DNA of 23,176 nucleotides, taken from JBJXGC01 sp046154545. Its GTDB lineage: Bacteria; Chloroflexota; Dehalococcoidia; Tepidiformales; Tepidiformaceae. The notes under the pieces are model-generated. The model was given only the letters and a program-made list of their open reading frames with translations. It made no database searches and had not been told where the DNA came from. How positions within the stretch are numbered: position 1 is the first letter of the stretch; each line of letters begins with the position of its first letter. The translations under genes were made by a program, and so were the position numbers. The stretch covers positions 1 to 23,176 of the forward strand of contig JBJXGC010000208.1 in assembly GCA_046154545.1 (NCBI GenBank), read 5' to 3'. Shown here piece after piece: positions 7,180 through 14,487 of this stretch.

Positions 7180-8474
7180 GTGCCGCGTTGGCCGGCGGCC
7201 AGCCGCACGTCCTCCCAGAACGACGGGTACGACACGTCCACCGCGTCGTTACTCACTCGCGTCTCGCCCCCGGTCGCCAGCAATCCGGCGATGCCGGCGA
7301 GCATGCCGATGCGGTGGTCACCCCCGGCATCGGCGTTCGCACCATGGAGGGCCTGTCTGCCCCTCACCACGAAGCCGTCATCGCGCGGCGAGACCGTCGC
7401 GCCGAAGCGGCCGAGGACCCGGGCTACCGCCGCTACCCGGTTGGTCTCCTTCACCACGAGTTCGGCCGCGTCCCGCACCACCGTCTCGCCCTCTGCGAAG
7501 CAGCCCAACAGGGCGACGAGGGGTAGTTCGTCGATCGCCCGCGGGATCAGCGCCCCGCTCACCGTGGTGGCATGGAGGGCTGACGAACGGACGGCGATGT
7601 CGGCCACCGGCTCGCCTCCGACGTCCCGTTCCTCCAGGAGTTCGAAGCGGCCGCCCATGCTCTCGAGGATGTCGAGGAGGCCGGTCCGCGTCGGGTTGAC
7701 GTTCACCCCCCGGATCACGATCTCGGCGTCCGGGTGGCAGGCCCCGAGCACGAGCCAGGGGGCGGCGCTCGAAATGTCGCCGGGCACCCGCAGGGAGAGC
7801 GCGCTGAGCTTCGCGCAGGGCTCGACCGCCACCATGGTCCCCGCTGTCCGGACCGTCGCCCCCATCGCTGCCAGCATCCGTTCGGTGTGGTCGCGGGAAC
7901 GGTTTGGCTCGCGCACGGCCATGCCCCCGGGCGCATAGAGGCCCGCCAGTAAGAGCGCCGACTTCACCTGGGCGCTGGCCATCGGCGTCTCATACGTCAT
8001 GCCCTGCAGGCCGCCGCCCCGGATCACCAGTGGCGCCCGCGTGTCGCCCTTGCGGGCCTGGATGGCGGCACCGAGCTGACGGAGAGGGCTGACGATGCGC
8101 GACATGTCGCGGCTCCGGAGGGACTCGTCGCCGGTCAGGATGCTGAGCATCGGTTGGGCGGCAAGGAGCCCCGCCAGAAGGCGCATGGTCGTGCCGCTGT
8201 TGCCGCAATCGAGGACATCCTCGGCTTCTTCGAGCCCGTGAAGTCCGTGCCCATCGACGGTCGCTTCGGCCGTTCCCTCAGGCCAGGCGATCTCCGCCCC
8301 CAACGCCCGGAGACAGTTCACCGTTGAGCGGACGTCCGCCGAATCCAATGGCGATTCGATGACCGCCCGCCCCGTCGCGATAGCGTTGAAGATGAAGGCG
8401 CGATGGGAGATCGACTTGTCCGGTGGGACCCAGACCTCGGTCCGAATCTGGCCAACGGGGCTAACGCTCGCCAT
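7176..8474 (-). CDS. aroA: 3-phosphoshikimate 1-carboxyvinyltransferase (EPSP synthase)
   Basis: This enzyme joins phosphoenolpyruvate to shikimate 3-phosphate in the step before chorismate synthase. The 432-residue length is normal. Motifs are PPDKSISHRA (Lys20 substrate binding), DCGNSGTTMRLL (89-100), SAQVKSALLLAGL (167-179), RDHTERML (194-201), PGDISSAA, the catalytic Asp in DELPLV (Asp315), and VRDAAELVVKETNR (Lys342, Glu343). GNSGTT instead of GNAGTA resembles the Bacillus-type enzymes. The ATG at 8474 lies 14 bases inside the end of tyrA, so the two are translationally coupled. Together they serve aromatic amino acid synthesis. Its stop overlaps the GTG of the DUF7689-like gene. No strong SD sequence is visible, consistent with coupling. 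Confidence 0.95.
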   Translation of the reverse strand: MASVSPVGQIRTEVWVPPDKSISHRAFIFNAIATGRAVIESPLDSADVRSTVNCLRALGAEIAWPEGTAEATVDGHGLHGLEEAEDVLDCGNSGTTMRLLAGLLAAQPMLSILTGDESLRSRDMSRIVSPLRQLGAAIQARKGDTRAPLVIRGGGLQGMTYETPMASAQVKSALLLAGLYAPGGMAVREPNRSRDHTERMLAAMGATVRTAGTMVAVEPCAKLSALSLRVPGDISSAAPWLVLGACHPDAEIVIRGVNVNPTRTGLLDILESMGGRFELLEERDVGGEPVADIAVRSSALHATTVSGALIPRAIDELPLVALLGCFAEGETVVRDAAELVVKETNRVAAVARVLGRFGATVSPRDDGFVVRGRQALHGANADAGGDHRIGMLAGIAGLLATGGETRVSNDAVDVSYPSFWEDVRLAAGQRGT

Positions 8475-9510
8475 CGCGGTCCGACTTGTCCCCTTCTAGC
8501 TTGCGCCGCAGCGAGCCGTCGTCCGGGCGCAGCGTGGCGGCCCGTTGGCCCGCCTCCTTGAGCTTGTCGTACAGACCGCCCACAAACAGCCGCCCGAGCG
8601 CGTCCTGTGACGAGGGCGCTTCGGGGCCATCGGGGCGCCGGCGCACCGGCGGGTTGGTGATGTAGTTCTCCCGGTCGAGCTGGGTGCTGGCGAACATGTC
8701 GGTCACGGTCTGACCGCCCTCTTCGAGCGCTTTCCGCGCCGTCGCCAGTTCGTCCTGGAAGCGGGTGAGCCAGTGCAACACCGCCTCGCGGTTGGTCGCC
8801 ATGATGTCCCGCGACATGGTTGGGTCGCCGCTGGCCAGCCGCGTGAGGTCGCGGAAGGCGGGCCCCGCGAGGAGCGAGGCGTCTTCCCAGCCCTTGCTGT
8901 CGCGCACCATCCGGAAAAGCGCGACGGAAAGGAGGATCGGCAGGTGGCTCACGGCCGCCGCGTAGGTGTCGTGCTCGGCTGCATCGATGTAAAGCGGGTT
9001 TGCCCCGAGCGATTCGACCATCCCGAGGACCGTGCTCACTGCCCCTTCATGGGCGCGCGGCGACGGCGTGATCGCCCAGGTCGCGTCTTTGAACATGTCC
9101 GCCGCGGCCGACTCCGGCCCGCTCTGCTCCTTGCCCGCCATCGGATGGCCGCCCACGAAGTGGACGGTCTCAGGGAGAAACTCCGCGGCCCAGCGCATCA
9201 TGTCAGCCTTCGTGCTGCACGTATCGGTCACGATCGCGCCTTCGGCCAGGTACCGGCTGCCATCTTCCAGGACCTTTCGCGCCCCCTGGACTGGCACAGC
9301 GAGGATCACGAGCCCGGCCCCTTCGAAGGCCTCTTCGAGGGACGGGACCTCCCGGTCCACGGCCCCGGCCTTCTTCGCTGTGCGCGCGTGGTCGCGGTCC
9401 CGGTCGATGCCGATGACCTCGTACTGACGGTCTTTACGGGACATAAGTCCGAGCCCGACTGAAGCGCCGATAAGCCCGGTGCCAACGATGGTGATACGTG
9501 AGCGGCTCAT
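8461..9510 (-). CDS. tyrA: Prephenate dehydrogenase
   Basis: The enzyme oxidatively decarboxylates prephenate to 4-hydroxyphenylpyruvate for tyrosine synthesis. The 349-residue protein starts MSRSRITIVGTGLIGASVG, with the dinucleotide fold GTGLIG at 10-15. It then has IGIDRD (acidic strand end, NAD preference), TDTCSTKADMM, the family hallmark GGHPMAGKEQSG, and SHLPILLSVALF with the catalytic-region His. The C-terminal ~80 residues (from about VTDMFASTQLDREN) are helical and charged, with no ACT domain recognised. The frame extends to a TTG at 9534, but the ATG at 9510 has GCGAGGA 5 nt upstream and matches the family start. It lies 20 bp after the HD gene and overlaps aroA by 14 bases. Confidence 0.93.
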   Translation of the reverse strand: MSRSRITIVGTGLIGASVGLGLMSRKDRQYEVIGIDRDRDHARTAKKAGAVDREVPSLEEAFEGAGLVILAVPVQGARKVLEDGSRYLAEGAIVTDTCSTKADMMRWAAEFLPETVHFVGGHPMAGKEQSGPESAAADMFKDATWAITPSPRAHEGAVSTVLGMVESLGANPLYIDAAEHDTYAAAVSHLPILLSVALFRMVRDSKGWEDASLLAGPAFRDLTRLASGDPTMSRDIMATNREAVLHWLTRFQDELATARKALEEGGQTVTDMFASTQLDRENYITNPPVRRRPDGPEAPSSQDALGRLFVGGLYDKLKEAGQRAATLRPDDGSLRRKLEGDKSDRDGER

Positions 9511-9530
9511 GGAATCCTCGCCCGCGGACG

Positions 9531-10016
9531 TCAATTAGCGGCGTCTGCCTCAATCAATAAGGCTAGCACAGGATCGTCCCCTGCGGGCGAGTGGTGGAGG
9601 CGGGTCAGCATCGCGGCGCGTGCCGGCGCGCCGGCCGCGTCCAGCAGCCGCGCGCCCGCCTCCGCATGGTGAAGGCTCCGGTGGAGCGCCCGCCGCATCT
9701 CGAAGCGGGACCGCTGGTTCGCGAGGAGGGCGCCAGCGCCCGCCGCCCCGGCGACGACGTGGACCACCCGGTCGCCGCGCCGTTGGGCGCCCTTCGCGAC
9801 ATCGTGGAGCAGGGCCGCAAGGATCAGGTCGCGGTCGGAATGGCCCCGGTCGAGCAGCCAGCGCGCCGTCGCCGCGCTGTGCCGGATGTCCCGCGGATGC
9901 TGCCCCTCGAACAGCGCGCGAAGCGCTCCTTCGAGATAGTCCTGCCCGAGCACCACGTCCTCCGGGGACGGCGGCAGCGATGCCTCCCGGAACTGGCGGA
10001 GGCGGTGGCTCATCAT
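9531..10016 (-). CDS. HD-domain phosphohydrolase-like protein
   Basis: The 161-residue cytoplasmic protein carries HD-superfamily metal ligands in order: His46 (DIRHSAATARWLL), His71-Asp72 (AALLHDVAKG), His116/His117 (LHHAEAGARLL) and Asp158 near the C-terminus (LLIEADAAN). This pattern fits metal-dependent phosphohydrolases acting on nucleotides or phosphoesters; the substrate is not predictable. The start ATG overlaps the M50 protease stop by 4 bases (ATGA at 10013-10016), and tyrA follows after 20 bp. It is therefore the second gene of the M50-HD-tyrA-aroA transcription unit. A second in-frame ATG directly follows the first. Confidence 0.8.
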   Translation of the reverse strand: MMSHRLRQFREASLPPSPEDVVLGQDYLEGALRALFEGQHPRDIRHSAATARWLLDRGHSDRDLILAALLHDVAKGAQRRGDRVVHVVAGAAGAGALLANQRSRFEMRRALHRSLHHAEAGARLLDAAGAPARAAMLTRLHHSPAGDDPVLALLIEADAAN

Positions 10017-10705
10017 GTTATGAGCGGAAAAATGCCATTGGAGATGCCGCCCACGACGGACCCGATCGGGTTAATCGCCCCGCCCGTCGCGAAGCTGATA
10101 AGGAAGAGCCCCATCAGGATCCCGACTCCCCACTGGCGGACGCCCGCGAGCTGGCGGCGCACCTCGCGCGGCAGCACCACCTGGATGACGTCGAAGCCGT
10201 CCAGGGGCGGTATCGGGATGAGGTTGAAGACCCCCAGGAGGACGTTGAAGAAGACGATGAAGACAAGGAAGAGGCCGACGATCTCCTCGCCCGAGGCAGC
10301 CCCGACGTCGTTAAAGCTGGCAACCGTGTCGATCAGTCCGAACTTCAGGGGGAGGGCTGCCACCGCCGCCACGAAGAAATTCGAAAGCGGTCCGGCGACC
10401 GATACGAGGGCGCCCCCACGGACGGGACCGTGACGTAACCGGTGGGTGTTGACCGGCGTCGGTTTGGCGAACCCGAAACCGACCACGAGCATCAGGATCG
10501 TCCCCATCGGGTCGAGGTGTTTCAGTGGGTTCAGCGTCAGCCGGCCCTGGTTCGCGGCCGTCGGGTCCCCCAGCTGGTAGGCCGACCAGGCGTGGCAGAA
10601 CTCGTGAAACGCCAGTCCCGTGACCATCGCCACGGCAAAGGCGGCGAGGTAAGCAATAAGTGCGGGGGGGTTATCCTGGAACTGGTCGAAGACAGTGAAG
10701 AGCAT
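10013..10705 (-). CDS. Site-2-protease family (M50B) membrane metalloprotease
   Basis: The 230-residue multispanning protein contains the zinc motif HEFCH (34-38) inside the first conserved helix (VTGLAFHEFCHAW). The third ligand lies in NLIPIPPLDG (161-170, Asp169). Hydrophobic segments near 15-35, 68-80, 98-120, 142-165 and 192-212 suggest five or six membrane helices. The YGRLTLNPLKHLDP-type segment (here NQGRLTLNPLKHLDP) is typical of the small YwhC-like branch without a PDZ domain. These proteases cleave within membranes; the substrate is unknown. It heads the minus-strand operon. Upstream lies TGTTACGAT ending 9 nt before the ATG, with no clear SD sequence, suggesting a leaderless or nearly leaderless mRNA for the whole operon. 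Confidence 0.9.
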   Translation of the reverse strand: MLFTVFDQFQDNPPALIAYLAAFAVAMVTGLAFHEFCHAWSAYQLGDPTAANQGRLTLNPLKHLDPMGTILMLVVGFGFAKPTPVNTHRLRHGPVRGGALVSVAGPLSNFFVAAVAALPLKFGLIDTVASFNDVGAASGEEIVGLFLVFIVFFNVLLGVFNLIPIPPLDGFDVIQVVLPREVRRQLAGVRQWGVGILMGLFLISFATGGAINPIGSVVGGISNGIFPLIT

Positions 10706-10955
10706 CTGTTTCTCATCGTAACACAGCCCCCCGGGCCGCCTTGTGGGGCATCCTGCGGCGCGAACAGCCGCTCGGGAAGCCGCCGCCCGATAGCCGCCGC
10801 GGGGTGCTCGGCTCGTCCTTGTGGTGGCGCCGCCAGCGGTTATGCGGACTACCCCGGGTAAAGCTCGCGCCCGGCCAGGGTATGCTCTTGCTTGACAATC
10901 TGCGTAACATCGCCGTGTGGCCGGGAGTGATGGAGTCTAGCGTTTGATCGGTCCG
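10706..10955. other. Divergent intergenic region
   Basis: This gap of about 250 bp lies between the M50 operon and the propeller gene. It contains the TGTTACGAT element at the left end and an isolated perfect TTGACA (10892-10897, plus strand) with no acceptable -10 at 16-18 nt. I see no RNA gene or repeat. Confidence 0.5.
10715..10723 (-). promoter_or_regulatory. Extended -10 element TGTTACGAT of the M50-HD-tyrA-aroA operon
   Basis: TG-T-TACGAT on the minus strand is a good extended -10 and ends 9 nt before the ATG at 10705. The leader would be only one to three bases. The same TACGAT core precedes the PIG-L and SDR genes. Confidence 0.5.
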
Positions 10956-12050
10956 ATGCGATTCGCGCCCCGGCGCGGACATATCCCCTACTGGCTGATC
11001 GCTGCCAGCGTCGCCGCGGCCCTGTTGGCTGTGCTGCCGATCTTCGCGGCGATTATGCAGGGTGGCCCGGGCCAGGCGGCCGTCGGCCACGCCTTCGCCA
11101 GCGCTCCCCAGGGCCTCTATGCGGTCGTCGCTCAGGGCGGCGAGACCGAAGACCGCCTCCTCGCCATCGCCGCTGATGACGAGTCCGACGTGCGCGAGAT
11201 CGCCCGTGTCCCGCATCTCGTTGGGCTCACCTCCTCCGGGGCCGTCTCTCCGGACGGTTCGCTTCTCGCCCTGGTCACGGCCGACAGTGGCACCCCGTCC
11301 CGGCCCCTCGCCGCGCTGCTGCTTGTTGACTTGCGAGCATCGGGGTCGCGGCTCGTGGCTACCGGGATCGATTACCTGCAACCCCCCGTCTGGAAGCCTG
11401 ACGGGACAGCCGTCATGGTCACCCGCACGACTGGCGAAGGCCCCCTGGTCGATGTCCAGGTGCTCTCGGTGCCCTCCGCGGGCGGTCCCGAGTCCGTTGC
11501 CGGCGAAGCCTCCCGCGTCCTGGGCGCCTACCCCGTTGGGTTCGACGGCGGCGGTGCGCCGCTCTGGGTCGTCATCGACGGACGTGGCTCAACTCTCGTG
11601 CGCGCCGGGCAGGACCTCCGCAACCTTGCCCCCAACATCACGCGCGACTGGCGCCTCAGCCCCGATGGCAAAGCGATCGCGTTCATCGAAGCGGACAGCA
11701 GCGGCGGCCTGCGCTACATCCAGCGCCTCGCACCGGTAGCAGCCGGTGTCTCCCGTGAGCAGGCAGAGGGCCCCGCTGGCCAGGCCCTGGGCGTCGCCTG
11801 GCGGCCGGGGTCCGCCGAACCGACGTACGGACTGGAACCCGCGCACGCCGCGCCTAACGCCGGCCGCGAACAACGGGCCGCCGGTTTCGACGTGCCCCTC
11901 GGCTACTCGCCCGACGGCCGCCTGCTCGCCGTCCAGGCCTGGTCCGGGTCGTCCTTCGAAGAGGCAGGCTCCATGGAGATCACCCTGGTCGGCCCATCTG
12001 GCCGGGTCGCCATCCCGGCGTCGAGGTTTTACGGTTGGGCGGCCCGCTAG
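10956..12050 (+). CDS. Membrane-anchored beta-propeller protein (TolB/WD40-like repeats)
   Basis: The 364-residue protein has a basic N-terminus (MRFAPRRGHIPYW) and one hydrophobic segment (about 12-34), then a large outside domain. That domain has propeller-like repeats: GAVSPDGSLLALV, PPVWKPDGTAVMV, WRLSPDGKAIAFIEA and LGYSPDGRLLAVQA. The S-P-D-G-x-x-x-A pattern is typical of TolB/WD40-like blades, so it is probably a surface-exposed binding or scaffold protein. A TTG at 10944 would add four residues; I prefer the ATG at 10956 because the basic stretch then begins the protein. Its end overlaps the start of the transglycosylase-like gene by 16 bases, so the two are made together and may work in the same envelope process. 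I do not recognise a specific orthologue. Confidence 0.75.
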   Translation: MRFAPRRGHIPYWLIAASVAAALLAVLPIFAAIMQGGPGQAAVGHAFASAPQGLYAVVAQGGETEDRLLAIAADDESDVREIARVPHLVGLTSSGAVSPDGSLLALVTADSGTPSRPLAALLLVDLRASGSRLVATGIDYLQPPVWKPDGTAVMVTRTTGEGPLVDVQVLSVPSAGGPESVAGEASRVLGAYPVGFDGGGAPLWVVIDGRGSTLVRAGQDLRNLAPNITRDWRLSPDGKAIAFIEADSSGGLRYIQRLAPVAAGVSREQAEGPAGQALGVAWRPGSAEPTYGLEPAHAAPNAGREQRAAGFDVPLGYSPDGRLLAVQAWSGSSFEEAGSMEITLVGPSGRVAIPASRFYGWAAR

Positions 12051-13675
12051 CCCGCCTGGGCGTCGTGCTCGTTACCGCCTGCGTCCTCAGCGCAGCGGTG
12101 GCCTCCCGTGCCGATCAGCGTGTCCACGCCTGTGGCCCCGCCGGCCCCTACGACTTCGATACCCTCGAGGCCGAGGACTACCTCACGGTCTACAACCGCA
12201 CAATCGAATTGGCCGCTGCTGGCAAGGCGGTCACCTCCACCTTTTCCGTGGCCGATAACGGTGAAGTCGTTGACCTCCGCTACCAGGGCCTTGCCACCGG
12301 GCCGCGCGGCGCCCGCACCACAACCCTGGACCCCACCGCCGCCATCCCGCCCACGATTCTGAAGTCCGTCGCCTGGATCGAATCGAGCTGGAGCAACGCC
12401 GCCACGGCCGTGCCCTACGGCGGCGTCGGGCCCGTTATCCGCTCGTTCGACTGCGGCTATGGGCTCGGCCAGATTACGAGTGGCATGTCCAACGCGACCG
12501 GCGTGCCCGCCGCCCGGCAGGCGCTCATCGGCACACACTTTGTCTTCAACCTCGCCGAGGGCGCCCGCATCATGGCCGATAAGTGGAACAGCGCGCCGCG
12601 CTTCCGCCCCGTCGCCGGCACCGGTGACCCGGCTGCCATCGAGGACTGGTACTTCGCCATCTGGAGCTATAACGGCTTCGCCTTCAGCAACCACCCGCTC
12701 AACCCCAACCGCGACCCCCTCCGCGGCGGCGGCACGGACACGAGCCCCATCTACCACTGCTCTGACCCCGCCGCCCCGAGCTACCAGACCAGCGGTGGTG
12801 CCCTGAAGTACGGATACGGCGACTACACCTACAGCGAACGGGTCTACGGCTGCATGAAGTACCCGCCCGTGAAGGGCGGGAAGCGCCTCTGGCCGGCCCA
12901 GGAGTTCGAGATGCCGCACTTCGAGTTCGAGGCCGTCGCGAAAGCCTTCGACCCGGAGCACTTCAGCGTTTGCGAGGACCGCGGCTTCAGCGGCGGCTGT
13001 CCCGATATGGACTTCCCCACGGCCTTCCTCGAGGATCCCGAGCCCCCGGACGCGTCCGCCGCCGCCGCCACCACACCCGGCGCCTCAGCCACAGCATCGG
13101 CCACCGGCACTCCCGGTTCAGAGACACCAACGCCGGGGACGTTCGTCCCGATAACGACCCACCGCGATGGGACGGCACCGGTCGATGTTGGCCTCGCCGC
13201 TACGGTCCTCGGTAAGCCTGTGCTCGAGGTCGAAGGTCCGCTCACCGCCGAACTCGTTACCTCCGGGCCGGGCGCAAAGTCGATCACCATCCAGGTCCGG
13301 AACAAGGGCACGATGATCGCGCCCTTCCGCGTGAAGAGCTCCGCCCGCTGGCTTGTCGTCCGCCACCCCGGCGACGCCGCTGGCCGGACGCTCGATGGCG
13401 GTGTCGCGGTCGGCGCCGATGTCCAGGTGGTCACCCAGGCGCCGACAACGACGCGCCCGCGGCTCGCCCAGGCCGGCTACGTGAGCCAGCTCATCGTGAC
13501 CCTTTCGCCCGCGGACATGGCCGCTGGCACTTCGACCGGCACCATCCTGATCGAACCGCTCTGGGGCGGCGGCAAGACCTACATGCTCCAGGTCACGGCC
13601 GTGAAAGCCGCCTCCGACGGTTTGAGCCCGCGAGCAATCGTGCCGGGGACGAGCAGCGACGGCCCGTCGGAGTAG
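12035..13675 (+). CDS. Secreted lytic transglycosylase-like protein with C-terminal Ig/BACON-like domain
   Basis: The 546-residue protein has a signal peptide (MGGPLARLGVVLVTACVLSA, about 1-25). A lysozyme-like domain follows: catalytic Glu116 in VAWIESSWSNAA, then CGYGLGQIT (140-148) and YFAIWSYNGF (206-215). These match the E-S, G-L-x-Q-I and A-x-Y-N motifs of SLT-type transglycosylases, which cleave the peptidoglycan glycan strand. Several cysteines suggest disulfides. A Thr/Ala/Pro-rich linker (about 335-375) leads to a beta-rich C-terminal domain (about 385-525) with IQVRNKGTMIAPFRVKSSARWLVV, like Ig/BACON modules. The TTG start has GAGG 8 nt upstream, lies inside the preceding gene, and gives the signal peptide its Arg. 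A GTG 10 codons later lacks that charge. Confidence 0.8.
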   Translation: MGGPLARLGVVLVTACVLSAAVASRADQRVHACGPAGPYDFDTLEAEDYLTVYNRTIELAAAGKAVTSTFSVADNGEVVDLRYQGLATGPRGARTTTLDPTAAIPPTILKSVAWIESSWSNAATAVPYGGVGPVIRSFDCGYGLGQITSGMSNATGVPAARQALIGTHFVFNLAEGARIMADKWNSAPRFRPVAGTGDPAAIEDWYFAIWSYNGFAFSNHPLNPNRDPLRGGGTDTSPIYHCSDPAAPSYQTSGGALKYGYGDYTYSERVYGCMKYPPVKGGKRLWPAQEFEMPHFEFEAVAKAFDPEHFSVCEDRGFSGGCPDMDFPTAFLEDPEPPDASAAAATTPGASATASATGTPGSETPTPGTFVPITTHRDGTAPVDVGLAATVLGKPVLEVEGPLTAELVTSGPGAKSITIQVRNKGTMIAPFRVKSSARWLVVRHPGDAAGRTLDGGVAVGADVQVVTQAPTTTRPRLAQAGYVSQLIVTLSPADMAAGTSTGTILIEPLWGGGKTYMLQVTAVKAASDGLSPRAIVPGTSSDGPSE

Positions 13676-13774
13676 CGGCCCCAGCTGTACGAATCTTCCC
13701 AAGGCTGCTTGAGCGCATCAATCCGAGTTACCAGCCGTGTAGCCGCTTCCACTGTCCAGTGTCGTTGAGCCCCA
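13676..13774. other. Convergent intergenic gap
   Basis: About 100 bp lies between the transglycosylase-like gene and vapC. No strong hairpin with a T-tract is seen; only a very short CACTG/CAGTG inverted repeat occurs near 13750. Confidence 0.4.
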
Positions 13775-14161
13775 TCACTCCAACCAGCCGCGCTCCACCA
13801 CGAGGCCCGGCATCGGGAAGTGCTTCACGTTCAGCGTGATCACCCGGCCGTCCGTCAGGATCGCCGCGGCGGCGAGGAGGGCATCGTTCTTGTCCACTCC
13901 GTGGCTCGGGCTGAACCGCCGAAACAAGGCGGCGCCGAGGTCAACAATGGCCTCTGTGATCGGCTGAGTATTTAGCAAGCCCAGGAGCTGGAGGGTCTTC
14001 GTCTCTTCGGACGGTCGCATGTAGGCCAGGATCTCCATTCGCTGGGCGGCCGCAATCCACAGCTCGGTACGGGTCGCATGGAGCGAGGCGATCAGGGCTA
14101 CGGCCGAAGGATGGTTTCGCAAGTGCCAGATAAGGATGTCGGCGTCCAGGTAGGCCCTCAC
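13775..14161 (-). CDS. vapC: PIN-domain ribonuclease toxin, VapC-type (pair 1)
   Basis: The 128-residue protein has the four-acid PIN site: Asp6 (YLDADILIWHLR), Glu43 (QRMEILAYM), Asp90 and Asp93 (HGVDKNDALLAA). The closing TLNVKHFPMPGL segment is common to VapC toxins. VapC toxins are Mg-dependent RNases, often cutting tRNA or rRNA, held inactive by the antitoxin. The GTG start at 14161 overlaps the antitoxin stop by 4 bases (GTGA), the standard coupling for this class. The stop is about 100 bp from the convergent transglycosylase-like gene. Confidence 0.9.
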   Translation of the reverse strand: MRAYLDADILIWHLRNHPSAVALIASLHATRTELWIAAAQRMEILAYMRPSEETKTLQLLGLLNTQPITEAIVDLGAALFRRFSPSHGVDKNDALLAAAAILTDGRVITLNVKHFPMPGLVVERGWLE

Positions 14162-14454
14162 GGCTGGTCATCCAACACCAGGCTATCGAAGTAGGCGCGA
14201 CGTCGATCCCATGCTACCGCAGACGCCTGGCGCATGGCCTCAACGGTCTCTTCAGGGGTTTCGTCCCTCACCCATGCGCCCGCCGTCTCGCGGAGGACGC
14301 GCAGAAACTCGTTCTCCGCGATCGGTTGTTCCGCCCGCATCCGAATGGCCTCTTCAAGGAACTGCTTCTTCGTCATCTTGAGCCGGCGTACGGCCAGGTT
14401 AAGTTCGGCGATGACGTCGTCGTCGAGCCGGGTGGAGAGGACGGTCGTAGCCAT
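14158..14454 (-). CDS. vapB: Ribbon-helix-helix antitoxin (pair 1)
   Basis: The 98-residue protein begins TTVLSTRLDDDVIAELNLAV, then RRLKMTKKQFLEEAIR. This is a ribbon-helix-helix DNA-binding domain: strand, helix, turn with KMTKKQF, helix. The C-terminal part (about 45-98, acidic with WVRDETPEETVEAMRQ) would wrap the toxin. The ATG at 14454 is preceded by a perfect inverted repeat (14459-14477) that overlaps a TAATCT -10, fitting autorepression by the VapBC complex. The gene lies 33 bp beyond the dnaE2 stop on the same strand, so some read-through from dnaE2 is possible. Confidence 0.8.
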   Translation of the reverse strand: MATTVLSTRLDDDVIAELNLAVRRLKMTKKQFLEEAIRMRAEQPIAENEFLRVLRETAGAWVRDETPEETVEAMRQASAVAWDRRRAYFDSLVLDDQP

Positions 14455-14458
14455 AAAT

Positions 14459-14477
14459 GTAAGATTACGGATCTTAC
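14459..14477 (-). promoter_or_regulatory. Operator/promoter of toxin-antitoxin pair 1
   Basis: GTAAGAT-tacgg-ATCTTAC is a perfect inverted repeat with 7-bp arms and a 5-bp centre. On the minus strand the right arm overlaps TAATCT (14462-14467), a -10-like hexamer 7 nt before the ATG. TAGTCA, a weak -35, lies 17 nt further up. The RHH antitoxin most likely binds here. Confidence 0.6.
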
Positions 14478-14487
14478 ACGGATTTGA

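Noticed and set aside
10892..10897. Perfect TTGACA as a promoter for the propeller gene
   Set aside because: The expected -10 position reads GTGTGG; no suitable hexamer lies at 16-18 nt.
10881..10947. Possible 21-codon leader peptide before the propeller gene
   Set aside because: Its stop overlaps the alternative TTG start, but there is no SD sequence, attenuator or regulatory codon run.
12047..12961. 304-codon minus-strand frame
   Set aside because: Antisense shadow of the transglycosylase-like gene, which has a signal peptide and catalytic motifs.
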